DNA of 64,000 nucleotides, from contig NZ_JACHJU010000001.1 of the NCBI RefSeq assembly GCF_014203795.1, positions 4,712,001 through 4,776,000 of the forward strand, written 5' to 3'. Origin of the DNA: Streptosporangium album. Its GTDB lineage: Bacteria; Actinomycetota; Actinomycetes; Streptosporangiales; Streptosporangiaceae. The notes beneath the pieces were generated by a model, which ran no database searches, was not told the origin of the DNA, and saw only the letters and a program-made list of their open reading frames with translations. Of the stretch, positions 17,487-25,234 are shown one piece after another. The stretch's first letter is position 1; each line of letters starts with the position of its first letter. Position numbers and translations under genes: made by a program.

Positions 17487-18836
17487 TCAATCCTCCGAAA
17501 TGAAGACGTTCTTGGTCTCGGTGAACGCGGACAGGGCGTCCGGGCCCAGCTCCCGGCCGAGCCCGGACTGCTTGAAACCGCCGAACGGGGTCCAGTAGCG
17601 GACGCTCGAATGGGAGTTGACGCTGAGGTTGCCCGCCTCGATGCCCCTGGCCACCCGGAGCGCGCGGCCGACGTCCCGGGTCCAGATGGAGCCGCTGAGG
17701 CCGTACCTGGTGTCGTTGGCCAGCCGTACGGCGTGCGCCTCGTCGTCGAACGGCACGACCGCCACCACCGGGCCGAAGATCTCCTCGGTGAACGCCGGGT
17801 CGGTCACCTCGGGGGTGAGGACCGTCGGCGGGAACCAGAAGCCCGGCCCCTGCGGGCACGTCCCCCGCAGGTGGACCGGGCCGGTGACGAAGGAGGCCAC
17901 CCGGTCGCGGTGCGCGGCGCTGATCAGCGGGCCCATCTCGGTGCCCTCGTCGCGCGGATCACCCACCTTGACCCTCAGCACCGCCGCCGCGAGCCGTTCC
18001 AGGAAGTCGTCGTAGACCGAGCGCTCCACCAGGATGCGGGACCGCGCGCAGCAGTCCTGGCCCGCGTTGTCGAACACCGCGTACGGCGCGGTCGCGGCGG
18101 CCTTCTCCAGGTCGGCGTCGGCGAAGACCACGTTGGCGTTCTTGCCGCCCAGCTCCAGAGTGATCCGCTTGACCTGCGCGGCGCATCTGGCCGCGATCTC
18201 CTTGCCGACCTCGGTCGAGCCGGTGAACACGATCTTCGCCACGTCCGGGTGCTCGACCAGCCGGACCCCCGCCACCTCGCCCGTCCCGGGCAGGACCTGG
18301 AGCACCCCCTCCGGGAGGCCGGCCTCCCGGGCCAGCTCCGCCAGGCGCAGCGCGGTCAGCGGCGTCCATTCGGCGGGTTTGACGATCACGGTGTTGCCCG
18401 CCGCCAGCGCCGGGGCCACCCCCCAGGTCATGATGACCATCGGGAAGTTCCACGGCACGATCACGCCGACGACGCCCAGCGGCTCCTGGAAGGTGACGTC
18501 CAGCCCGCCGGCGACCGGGATCTGCCTGCCGTGGTCGCGCTCGGGAGCCCCGGCGTAGAAGTTCAGCACGTCACGGACGTTGCCCGCCTCCCAGCGGGCG
18601 TTGCCGACCGTGTGCCCGGCGCCCGCGACCTCCAGCTGGGCCAGCTCCTCGGCGTGCTCCTCCACCAGCGAGGCGAAGGCGCGCAGCAGCCGGGCGCGGT
18701 CGCCCGGGCCGACGGTGCGCCAGGAGGTGAAGGCGCGCCTGGCGCGCTCCACCGCCCGGTCCACCTCGGCGGCGTCCACGGCCCCGACCTCGGCGAGCAC
18801 CTCTTCGGTCGCCGGATTTATGATCTTCACGTTCAC
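17487..18836 (-). CDS. NAD(P)-dependent aldehyde dehydrogenase
   Basis: A 449-residue ALDH-superfamily enzyme with Rossmann and catalytic motifs VPWNFP, KPAEWTPL, FTGSTEVGK, catalytic-base Glu228 in LELGGK and nucleophile Cys262/263 in NAGQDCCARS, plus EEIFGPVV and the C-terminal PFGGFKQSGLGRE. The GTG start overlaps the stop of the ligase gene by 4 bases; another GTG two codons later is possible. It should oxidise a gamma-glutamyl aldehyde to the acid, like PuuC in putrescine degradation. It is slightly shorter at the N-terminus than typical 480-residue members. Confidence 0.92.
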   Translation of the reverse strand: MNVKIINPATEEVLAEVGAVDAAEVDRAVERARRAFTSWRTVGPGDRARLLRAFASLVEEHAEELAQLEVAGAGHTVGNARWEAGNVRDVLNFYAGAPERDHGRQIPVAGGLDVTFQEPLGVVGVIVPWNFPMVIMTWGVAPALAAGNTVIVKPAEWTPLTALRLAELAREAGLPEGVLQVLPGTGEVAGVRLVEHPDVAKIVFTGSTEVGKEIAARCAAQVKRITLELGGKNANVVFADADLEKAAATAPYAVFDNAGQDCCARSRILVERSVYDDFLERLAAAVLRVKVGDPRDEGTEMGPLISAAHRDRVASFVTGPVHLRGTCPQGPGFWFPPTVLTPEVTDPAFTEEIFGPVVAVVPFDDEAHAVRLANDTRYGLSGSIWTRDVGRALRVARGIEAGNLSVNSHSSVRYWTPFGGFKQSGLGRELGPDALSAFTETKNVFISED

Positions 18837-20176
18837 ATCCGTTCGAATCCCCGGAACAGCTCCCAGTCCGTGACCGCCGCGTCGAAGGCGGCCAGCTCGA
18901 CCCGGGCGTTGTTCGCGTAGTGCGCCACGACGTCCTCGCCGAAGGCGGTGCGGGCGATCTCGGAGCCCTCCCACAGCTCCAGGGCGTCCCGGAGTGTGCG
19001 TGGCACGGTCTCCGCGTCCGAGGCGTAGGCGTTCCCGGCGAACGGCTCCGCGAGCGGCAGCCCGTTCTCGATGCCGTACAGCCCGGCCGCGACCAGCGCC
19101 GAGACGGCCAGGTAGGGGTTGACGTCGCCGCCGGGCACCCGGTTCTCGATCCGCAGCGACTGCCCGTGCCCGACCAGCCGCAGCGCGCAGGTCCGGTTGT
19201 CCACGCCCCATCTGACCGCGGTGGGGGCGAAGCTGCCCGCCACGTACCGCTTGTAGGAGTTGATGTTCGGGGCGTAGAGCAGCGTGAGCTCGCGCAGGCA
19301 GGCGAGCTGCCCGGCGATGAAGTGCCGCCCGGTCTCCGACAGCCCGTGCGGGCCGTCCCCGGCCATGACGGGCGCCCCGCCGGAGTCCCGCAGTGAGATG
19401 TGGACATGGCAGGAGTTGCCCTCGCGCTGGTTCGGCTTGGCCATGAAGGTGATCGACATGCCCTCCTGGGAGGCGATCTCCTTGGCGCCGTTCTTGTAGA
19501 CGGCGTGGTTGTCGCAGCTGGTCAGCGCGTCGGCGTAGCGGAAGGCGATCTCGTGCTGGCCGAGGTTGCACTCGCCCTTGGCCGACTCCACGTACATCCC
19601 GGCGCCCTCCATGCCGAGCCTGATCCTGCGCAGCAGCGGCTCGACCCGGGCGGTGCCGAGGAGGGAGTAGTCGACGTTGTAGAGGTTGGCCGGGGTCAGG
19701 TTGCGGTAGCCACGCCGCCAGGCCTCCTCGTAGGTGTCGTTGCAGACCACGAACTCCAGCTCGGTCCCGACGAACGCGTCCCAGCCCCGCTCGCCCAGCC
19801 GGCCGAGCTGCCGCCGCAGGATCTGCCTCGGCGAGGCGGTCACGTCCGAGCCGTCCTCCCACACCAGATCGGCCATGAGCAGGGCCGTGCCCTCCTGCCA
19901 CGGCACCCGGCGCAGGGTGGACAGGTCGGGCCTCATCACGAAGTCGCCGTATCCGCGCTCCCACGACGACATGGCGTAGCCGTCCACCGTGTTCATGTCC
20001 ACGTCCACGGCGAGCAGGTAGTTGCAGCCCTCGGAGGAGTGCTGCAGCACCTCCTCCAGGAAGTAGCGCGCGGACAGCCGTTTCCCCTGCAGGCGGCCCT
20101 GCATGTCGACGATCGCCAGCAGCACGGTGTCGATCCGTCCCGCCCGCACCTCGTCGTGAAGCTCGCCGACGTCCAC
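18833..20176 (-). CDS. Glutamine-synthetase-like gamma-glutamyl-amine ligase
   Basis: A 447-residue GS-family enzyme with the full catalytic set: VGTELEFVV, KGECNLGQHEIAFRYADAL, KPNQREGNSCHVHISL, TAVRWGVDNRTCALR and ENRVPGGDVNPYLA. Its operon with SDR, ALDH and PuuD-like genes, rather than nitrogen genes, points to a gamma-glutamylpolyamine or gamma-glutamylethanolamide synthetase, as shown for GlnA3 and GlnA4 of Streptomyces coelicolor. It would load glutamate onto the amine with ATP in the first step. The GTG start has AAGGAGGG 6 bases upstream. Which amine is used cannot be told from sequence. Confidence 0.88.
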   Translation of the reverse strand: MDVGELHDEVRAGRIDTVLLAIVDMQGRLQGKRLSARYFLEEVLQHSSEGCNYLLAVDVDMNTVDGYAMSSWERGYGDFVMRPDLSTLRRVPWQEGTALLMADLVWEDGSDVTASPRQILRRQLGRLGERGWDAFVGTELEFVVCNDTYEEAWRRGYRNLTPANLYNVDYSLLGTARVEPLLRRIRLGMEGAGMYVESAKGECNLGQHEIAFRYADALTSCDNHAVYKNGAKEIASQEGMSITFMAKPNQREGNSCHVHISLRDSGGAPVMAGDGPHGLSETGRHFIAGQLACLRELTLLYAPNINSYKRYVAGSFAPTAVRWGVDNRTCALRLVGHGQSLRIENRVPGGDVNPYLAVSALVAAGLYGIENGLPLAEPFAGNAYASDAETVPRTLRDALELWEGSEIARTAFGEDVVAHYANNARVELAAFDAAVTDWELFRGFERM

Positions 20177-20207
20177 GCAGCCCTCCTTGCCGGAGCCTTA
20201 TTGGGCT

Positions 20208-20221
20208 AATGTCAGACCATT
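20208..20221. promoter_or_regulatory. Candidate FadR-type operator in the divergent intergenic region
   Basis: AATGTCAGACCATT lies in the 65-base space between the leftward ligase gene and the rightward regulator. It has matching outer arms AATG...CATT around a GTC-A-GAC core, similar in form to the TGGT...ACCA sites of FadR-subfamily regulators. The assignment is tentative. Confidence 0.3.
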
Positions 20222-20241
20222 GAGTTCCACAAGAGGATCTC

Positions 20242-20982
20242 TTGTCAAGGGCGGAGACGAGATTGGACGAGTCGCAGCGGCTGACGACCGTGCTGCGGCC
20301 GGTACGTGCGGGAAACGCCTTCGAGGAGACCGTGGAGCGCCTGCTCCAGGCGATCAAACTCGGTGTGGTGACCGAGAAGCTGCCGCCGGAGCGGGAGCTC
20401 GCGGTGCAGCTCGGGATCAGCAGGGTCACCCTGCGCGAGGCCATCCGCGCGTTGCAGGAGGCGGGCTACCTCACCGTACGGCGCGGCAGGTACGGGGGCG
20501 CGTTCGTCACCTACGCCCCGCCCCGTCCCAGCCGGGGAGACCTGCGCAGGGCCGTGACCGACATGGGGACCGACGACCTGGCCGACGCCCTCACCTTCCG
20601 GATGGCGGTGGAGTGCGGTGCCGCCCAGGTGCTGGCCACCGCGGAGCTGAGCGAGGCGGGGCGCGACACGCTGCGCCGGCGCCTGCGCGAGGTCAACGAG
20701 GCCGGGCCCGACGACTACCGCCGCCTCGACACGGCCTTCCATCTGGCCATCGCCGAGCTGACCGGCTCCCCGCTGCTCGCCGCGGCCTGTGCGGACGCCA
20801 GACTCCGGGTCACCGACCTGCTCAACGCGATCCCGGTGCTTCAGCGCAACATCGAACACGCCGCCACTCAGCACGAGGCGATCGTAGCCGCGGTCCTGGC
20901 CCAGGACCCCGACGCCGCGCGGCGTGCGGTGGCCGAACATCTTGAGGGCACCGCCGCGTTGTTGCGAGGGTTTCTCGCATAA
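20242..20982 (+). CDS. FadR/GntR-family transcriptional regulator
   Basis: A 246-residue regulator: winged helix (about residues 25-95, with LPPERELAVQLGISRVTLREAIRALQEAGYL in segments) and an FCD ligand-binding domain, with typical His/Asp positions in FRMAVECGAA, DTAFHLAIAEL and ATQHEAIVAAV that can bind a metal and a small acid. It starts at TTG with AGAGG 6-10 bases upstream; the next plausible start is internal. It is transcribed away from the gamma-glutamylation operon with a 65-base shared promoter region, so it is the likely repressor of that operon. Confidence 0.88.
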   Translation: MSRAETRLDESQRLTTVLRPVRAGNAFEETVERLLQAIKLGVVTEKLPPERELAVQLGISRVTLREAIRALQEAGYLTVRRGRYGGAFVTYAPPRPSRGDLRRAVTDMGTDDLADALTFRMAVECGAAQVLATAELSEAGRDTLRRRLREVNEAGPDDYRRLDTAFHLAIAELTGSPLLAAACADARLRVTDLLNAIPVLQRNIEHAATQHEAIVAAVLAQDPDAARRAVAEHLEGTAALLRGFLA

Positions 20983-20994
20983 TCTGGTGAACCA

Positions 20995-21774
20995 GTGGGG
21001 GATCTCTTCGGGCAACGGATCGTGGACGCAGGACGGCTTCCGCTGTTCTGCTTCTTCGTCGCGCTGATCGTCGCCTTCGTGTTCACCCGGATCAACGTCC
21101 GGCTCATCCGCGCCAAGATCGGCTGGTTCCGCAACGTCGGCGTCGGCGAGATGCACATCCACCATGTGGTGTTCGGCGTGGTGCTCACCCTGCTCGGAGG
21201 GGTGGCGGGCCTGATCGTGTCGGGCATCTCGCAGAGCTGGTACGCCGTGACGGCGGGCATCTTCGGCATCGGCGCCGCCCTGATCCTGGACGAGTTCGCG
21301 CTGATCCTGCACCTGCGCGACGTCTACTGGGAGGAGGAGGGCCGTACGTCGGTCGACGCCGTGTTCATCGCGGTCGCGATCACCGGCCTGCTCCTGATCG
21401 GTCTGCGCCCGCTCGGGTGGGAGGGCTCCTACGGCACGCCGCCGGGCACGTGGCTCGCGACCGGGATCATCGTGGTCAACCTCGTGCTCGCGGTGGTCAC
21501 GCTGCTCAAGGGCAAGATCTGGACTGGTCTGGCCGGCCTGTTCATCCCCTTCCTGCTGATCCCCGGCGCCCTGCGGCTGGCACGCCCGGGATCGCCCTGG
21601 GCTCACTGGTTCATGGCGTCCGGCGCCCGGCGTCCCCGGCCGCGGAAGATGGCCACGGCCGAACGCCGGGAGGAGCGCTGGCGCCGCCCGGTGATCCGCG
21701 CCAAGATCGCGTTTCAGGAGTTCGTCTCGGGCCGCCACGACCTCCCCTCCACTCGCCGCAGGGTCCGCCGCTGA
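20995..21774 (+). CDS. Polytopic membrane protein of unknown function
   Basis: A 259-residue protein with six predicted membrane segments (about 15-33, 55-78, 82-102, 125-143, 158-175, 180-197) and a basic cytoplasmic tail of ~60 residues. A conserved-looking GEMHIHHVVFG at the start of the second helix puts three His residues at a membrane boundary, and DEFALILHLRDVYW follows helix three. The GTG start is 12 bases after the FadR stop. I do not recognise an enzyme family; the His cluster could bind metal, but that is speculation. Confidence 0.75.
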   Translation: MGDLFGQRIVDAGRLPLFCFFVALIVAFVFTRINVRLIRAKIGWFRNVGVGEMHIHHVVFGVVLTLLGGVAGLIVSGISQSWYAVTAGIFGIGAALILDEFALILHLRDVYWEEEGRTSVDAVFIAVAITGLLLIGLRPLGWEGSYGTPPGTWLATGIIVVNLVLAVVTLLKGKIWTGLAGLFIPFLLIPGALRLARPGSPWAHWFMASGARRPRPRKMATAERREERWRRPVIRAKIAFQEFVSGRHDLPSTRRRVRR

Positions 21775-21796
21775 GCGGGCGGGCATACTGGGGGGC

Positions 21797-22444
21797 GTGA
21801 GTGCGCTTCCATCCCGCTGGGACGGCGTCGAGCAACGGGTCCCCGGCTCCCTGACCGACCTGCGTGGTCGCCCTGCCCGGTTCGCGACCGCCGCCGAGAC
21901 GCCGTTGCCCGAGGTCGCCGACGGGGTCGCCGAGGCCTTCGGGGAGGCGGGGCTGGAGGCCACCGTGGTCGAGGTCACACCCCGGATGGGCCGCCTGGTC
22001 GTGAGCGATCCGGTGACCGGGCAGAGCTGCGAGTTCGACCTGCTGAGGGAGGCCTTCCAGCGGCAGCCCGTGATCGTCGGCGACCTGTCCGTCGTCTCTC
22101 TGGACGACGCGGTGGGCCTCAAGATGCGGGCCCTGCACGAACGCAGCCTCGCCCGCGACGTCATCGACATCGCCGCCGTCTCCCACCTGTACGGCTTCCG
22201 CGAGCTCGAACAGCTCGCCCGCCTGCACAACGAGGAGTTCTCCCTCGCCGAACTGGTGATGCGGCTGGAGTTCGTCGAGCTGATCGCCGACGACGATTTC
22301 GAGGCCCACGGCGTGGACGGGCGGCGGATCGCGGAGATCCGGCGGCTCTGCCTGGCATGGGTGGAGGACATCAAGCTCCGCCGGGCCGACGAGGGCGACG
22401 CCGAGTACGGTGCCGACTACGACGACGTCCCCGACCCCGACTGA
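21797..22444 (+). CDS. AbiEii-like nucleotidyltransferase, N-terminally truncated
   Basis: A 215-residue product whose middle and end match the AbiEii/AbiGii toxin family: LDDAVGLKMRALHERSLARDVIDIAAV is the usual 'K-AL-x-R---RD-iD' helix. AbiEii proteins begin with a GG-x-AL helix and a D-x-D metal site, which transfer nucleotides. Here the protein starts roughly where the D-x-D should be (SLTDLRGRPARF), and the GG segment is missing. So either this is a degenerate copy or a divergent member. No antitoxin (AbiEi) gene is next to it. The GTG start lies 22 bases after the upstream membrane gene. Confidence 0.6.
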   Translation: MSALPSRWDGVEQRVPGSLTDLRGRPARFATAAETPLPEVADGVAEAFGEAGLEATVVEVTPRMGRLVVSDPVTGQSCEFDLLREAFQRQPVIVGDLSVVSLDDAVGLKMRALHERSLARDVIDIAAVSHLYGFRELEQLARLHNEEFSLAELVMRLEFVELIADDDFEAHGVDGRRIAEIRRLCLAWVEDIKLRRADEGDAEYGADYDDVPDPD

Positions 22445-22916
22445 CGGCGTGACGTCCGCCGGAGCATCCCCAGGCCGAGGACGGACGCCTGCCGGGTGGG
22501 GCCGGGCTCCCGGATCGAACCCGGTGGTGCGGTGGGGTTCAGCGGGGGCGGGAAGGCCCCGGCCCCTCACGGATGGGTCATCGCTGAATGGGCGGAGGTT
22601 TGAGGCCTTCGCCGGTAAGGCTTTCTCCGCCCATCTGGCCGGTGGCGCGGGACCCATTTCGATCGACGGATCCTGGCAAACAGTGGATAATCGGAAATCC
22701 TCGATCAGGTAAAGCCCGATGTCATCTCGGCATGGCCTCTGGCCTGGCCACCAGACATGAGAAGTGCTCGGCAATTCCCTGGTGTGCGGATGCGCAGGTT
22801 GAAGCATGGGGCCACCGCTGAAGCCGTGCCGCCTGTGACGCTTGTCAATGGTAAACAATGAAGGTGAGAGTAAATACGACCACCTTATTTGCCGATTTCC
22901 GTAATAAAGTCATGAA
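22445..22916. other. Gene-poor 472-base stretch
   Basis: No frame on either strand gives a protein-like translation and no RNA gene, strong hairpin or repeat is apparent. The base composition drops toward A+T in the right half (about 22670-22915), unlike surrounding genes. It is followed by a broken regulator gene, so this is probably decayed or deleted sequence. Confidence 0.5.
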
Positions 22917-23225
22917 ATGAGCAGTGACAAGCTTCTGGGTGAGTTCCTGCGCGCTCGGCGCGAGGTCACCACACCCCGCCAGGTGGGGCTGTCGCACTCC
23001 GGCCGCCGCCGGACGCCGGGACTGCGCCGGCAGGAGGTGGCGATGTTGGCCGCCGTCGGCACCGACTACTACGTCCGGCTGGAACAGGGGCGGGAGCGCC
23101 ATCCGTCCGAGCGGGTGCTCGATGTCCCGAGGGTGCTGAACCTCGACCTCGGGCCGACCTTGGGCGCATATCGGGCGACTGCGGATGTGCGCCCCTTTGC
23201 CGTTATCGGCTCGTGCGGCGAATAG
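22917..23225 (+). pseudogene. MmyB/XRE-family regulator, C-terminally truncated
   Basis: The first ~80 residues are a typical actinobacterial HTH regulator start: LLGEFLRARREVTTP, GRRRTPGLRRQEVAMLAAVGTDYYVRLEQGRERHPSERVLDV in segments. Full members continue for another ~200 residues with a MmyB-like ligand-binding domain. Here the similarity fades after VLNLDLG and the frame stops at residue 102. The helix-turn-helix might still fold, but the protein lacks its sensor part. Confidence 0.65.
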
Positions 23226-23307
23226 CGCAGAGGCGTCCACGCCCTATCAGATCTTCATCGCTCCGCTGACGACCTGATCGTGAGCAGCAGATATCTGAAA
23301 GGAAGAC

Positions 23308-24843
23308 ATGGTGATGCCAGTGCCGCGTATGCGCTCGATCCGGGCGCGCTACACGACCGTCGTGGCAGCGCTGTTGCTGGTCATCCTGACCACGGCCGGC
23401 GTGGGCTTCGACCTAGCGATCCGATACAAGCTGCAGGACGACATCTTCGGCGATGTCGAGCCGGTCGCCAGCCAGTGGAGTGCGGTCGCGCGCAGCGGCA
23501 GCGTGCCGCACGTGATCCCCACATCCGCCAACGTCGGCCTCGTCCAGGTGGTGGACGCCCGCGGCAGGGTCGTGGACTCCAGCAGGCAGGCGGAGGGCAG
23601 GCCGTCGATGAGCACGGTCCGGCCGCCGGCCGACAACCGGTTCCAGAGGCTGGCCGAGTGCTCCGCGCAGGGTGGATGCGTCATGATCGCGGCCATCCGG
23701 GTCTCTCCCGCGCCGGACGCCCCGGTCGTCTACGCCGGCATGGCGGAGCCGCACATCCTGCGCATGCACAACCTGGAGTACATCCTCTCCGCCAGCGTGC
23801 TCCTCCTGCTGGTCCTCGGAACCTGGATGACGTGGGGTGTGGTCGGCCGGATGCTGTGCCCGGTGGCGGCGATCCGCGCGCGGATGGCCGAGATCACCGT
23901 CAGCGACCTGAGCCTGCGGGTGCCCACGCCGCCCGGGGAGGACGAGATCGCGCTGCTGGCCCGTACCGCGAACCAGACCCTGGCCCGGCTGGAGGGAGCG
24001 GTGGAACAGCAGCGCCGGTTCGCCTCCACCACCTCCCACGAGCTGCGGACCCCGATCGCCGGGCTGCGCGCGCAACTGGAGGAGGCGCTGCTCTACCCCG
24101 GTGACGTCGATCTGCGCGAGACCGTCCGGGGCGCGCTGTCGACCACCGGCCGGCTCCAGGCGATCGTCGACGACCTGCTGCAGCTGGCCCGGCTGCGCGC
24201 CGCCGACCCGGCGCCGCCCGAGCCGATCGACCTCGGCGCGCTGGTGAGGCAGGAGGCGGCCCAGCCCGGTGGTGTGCCGGTGGATGTCCAGGCGGCCTCC
24301 GGCGTGCAGGTCCAGGGCTCCCGGATCCAGCTGATCCGGGTGATCGGCAACCTGCTGAGCAACGCGCGACGGCACGCCGACACCGCTGTCAGGGTCCGCG
24401 TCGAGTCCGTCGGCGGCCAGGCCGTCGTGGCCGTGGTCGACGACGGCGCCGGCATCGCGCCGGCCGACCGTGAGCGCGTCTTCGAACGGTTCACCCGCCT
24501 GGCCGACGGACGCCGCCGCGATGCCGGCGGCAGCGGGCTCGGACTCGCCATCTCCCGCGACATCGCCAACGCCCACCACGGGACCCTGCGGGTCGAGGAC
24601 TCGCCGCGAGGCGCCCGGTTCGTCCTCCGGCTGCCGCTGTCGGGCGCCGAGCACGTGGGCGCCGAGCACGTGGACACGGAACCGGCCGTCACGGAGCGTC
24701 CTGTCTCGTGCTCCCGGGAAACCGCCGGCTGGAGGCTGTTCTGGAACAAGGCCGACCCGGGTGGACCGATCCGTAAGGCCATCCGCCTTCGGAGGTTCTG
24801 GGCCTCGTCGCGGAACGGCCGGTCAGGCGGTTGCCGGCCGTAG
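23308..24843 (+). CDS. Orphan sensor histidine kinase (HAMP-HisKA-HATPase)
   Basis: A 511-residue kinase: membrane helix 14-35, an extracytoplasmic sensor of ~120 residues with two Cys (CSAQGGC near 118-124), second helix 157-180, HAMP (180-232), HisKA with His244 in STTSHELRTPIAGL, N box NLLSNARRHA, G boxes DDGAGI and GGSGLGLAI. The natural end is near FVLRLPL; a further ~65 residues, including a small tandem repeat (GAEHVGAEHV), look like read-through into non-family sequence. GAAAGGAAG precedes the ATG. No response regulator is adjacent, although this kinase class nearly always has one upstream. Confidence 0.85.
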   Translation: MVMPVPRMRSIRARYTTVVAALLLVILTTAGVGFDLAIRYKLQDDIFGDVEPVASQWSAVARSGSVPHVIPTSANVGLVQVVDARGRVVDSSRQAEGRPSMSTVRPPADNRFQRLAECSAQGGCVMIAAIRVSPAPDAPVVYAGMAEPHILRMHNLEYILSASVLLLLVLGTWMTWGVVGRMLCPVAAIRARMAEITVSDLSLRVPTPPGEDEIALLARTANQTLARLEGAVEQQRRFASTTSHELRTPIAGLRAQLEEALLYPGDVDLRETVRGALSTTGRLQAIVDDLLQLARLRAADPAPPEPIDLGALVRQEAAQPGGVPVDVQAASGVQVQGSRIQLIRVIGNLLSNARRHADTAVRVRVESVGGQAVVAVVDDGAGIAPADRERVFERFTRLADGRRRDAGGSGLGLAISRDIANAHHGTLRVEDSPRGARFVLRLPLSGAEHVGAEHVDTEPAVTERPVSCSRETAGWRLFWNKADPGGPIRKAIRLRRFWASSRNGRSGGCRP

Positions 24844-24926
24844 GAGGAACGCGGTCTCGGCGTCGTGCAGACCGCGGTTGAGGCGGGGGACCGCGAGGAC
24901 GATCGCGATGGCCCGGCACCAGAGCA

Positions 24927-25088
24927 TCAGGCCCCGGGGTCCACGTCGAGCTGGGCGACGTTCTCCCGGAGCGAGGGCCTCTCGTCGAGGCGGCCGACCG
25001 GCGTGCCGGGCTCCACAGCGTCCAGGAGCAGGGCTCCGGCCTCGACGTCCGCCCGCCGCACCCGGAAGATCCGCGAGGTGTCAACCAT
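24927..25088 (-). CDS. Small hypothetical ORF in the region upstream of the ABC exporter
   Basis: A 53-residue frame (begins MVDTSRIFRVRRADVEAG, ends VAQLDVDPGA) with protein-like composition, whose start lies inside the left operator of the exporter promoter. Its stop overlaps the ATG of a 34-codon frame (24823-24927). Neither has a ribosome-binding site, and I do not recognise either. They may be the remains of a regulator gene divergent from the exporter, or chance frames. The rest of 24844-25234 holds only the operator-promoter region. Confidence 0.25.
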   Translation of the reverse strand: MVDTSRIFRVRRADVEAGALLLDAVEPGTPVGRLDERPSLRENVAQLDVDPGA

Positions 25089-25123
25089 GATTGACATAAA
25101 TGTCGTGTCAACCTATGTTGACG
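25079..25123. promoter_or_regulatory. Promoter with two TGTCAA-N6-TTGACA operators
   Basis: Site 1 (25079-25096) is TGTCAACCATGATTGACA, a perfect 6-bp inverted repeat with a 6-base spacer. Site 2 (25106-25123) is TGTCAACCTATGTTGACG, matching at all but one arm base. Centres are 27 bp apart. The right half of site 1 is itself a consensus -35 (TTGACA) with TATGTT 17 bases on as -10, pointing at the exporter gene. Between them is another short palindrome, GACATAAATGTC. A dimeric MarR- or TetR-type repressor bound here would block RNA polymerase. Confidence 0.7.
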
Positions 25124-25234
25124 TCATCGACTTTCGTCTGCGAAACCGGGCCGGGCGCCCAGAACGAGTAAAAGCGCGGTAGATAGGAAAGGCGGCGACC
25201 GGGGACCGGTCACGCCGGTTCAGAGGAGTTGAAA

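Noticed and set aside
18833..20444. Reading the aldehyde dehydrogenase frame as one 985-residue protein
   Set aside because: The upstream ~550 codons are the shadow of the ligase gene; ALDH similarity begins only at the GTG that overlaps the ligase stop.
20245..22374. A 709-codon open frame on the minus strand
   Set aside because: It lies antisense to three convincing plus-strand genes (FadR, membrane protein, AbiEii-like) and has no recognisable domain.
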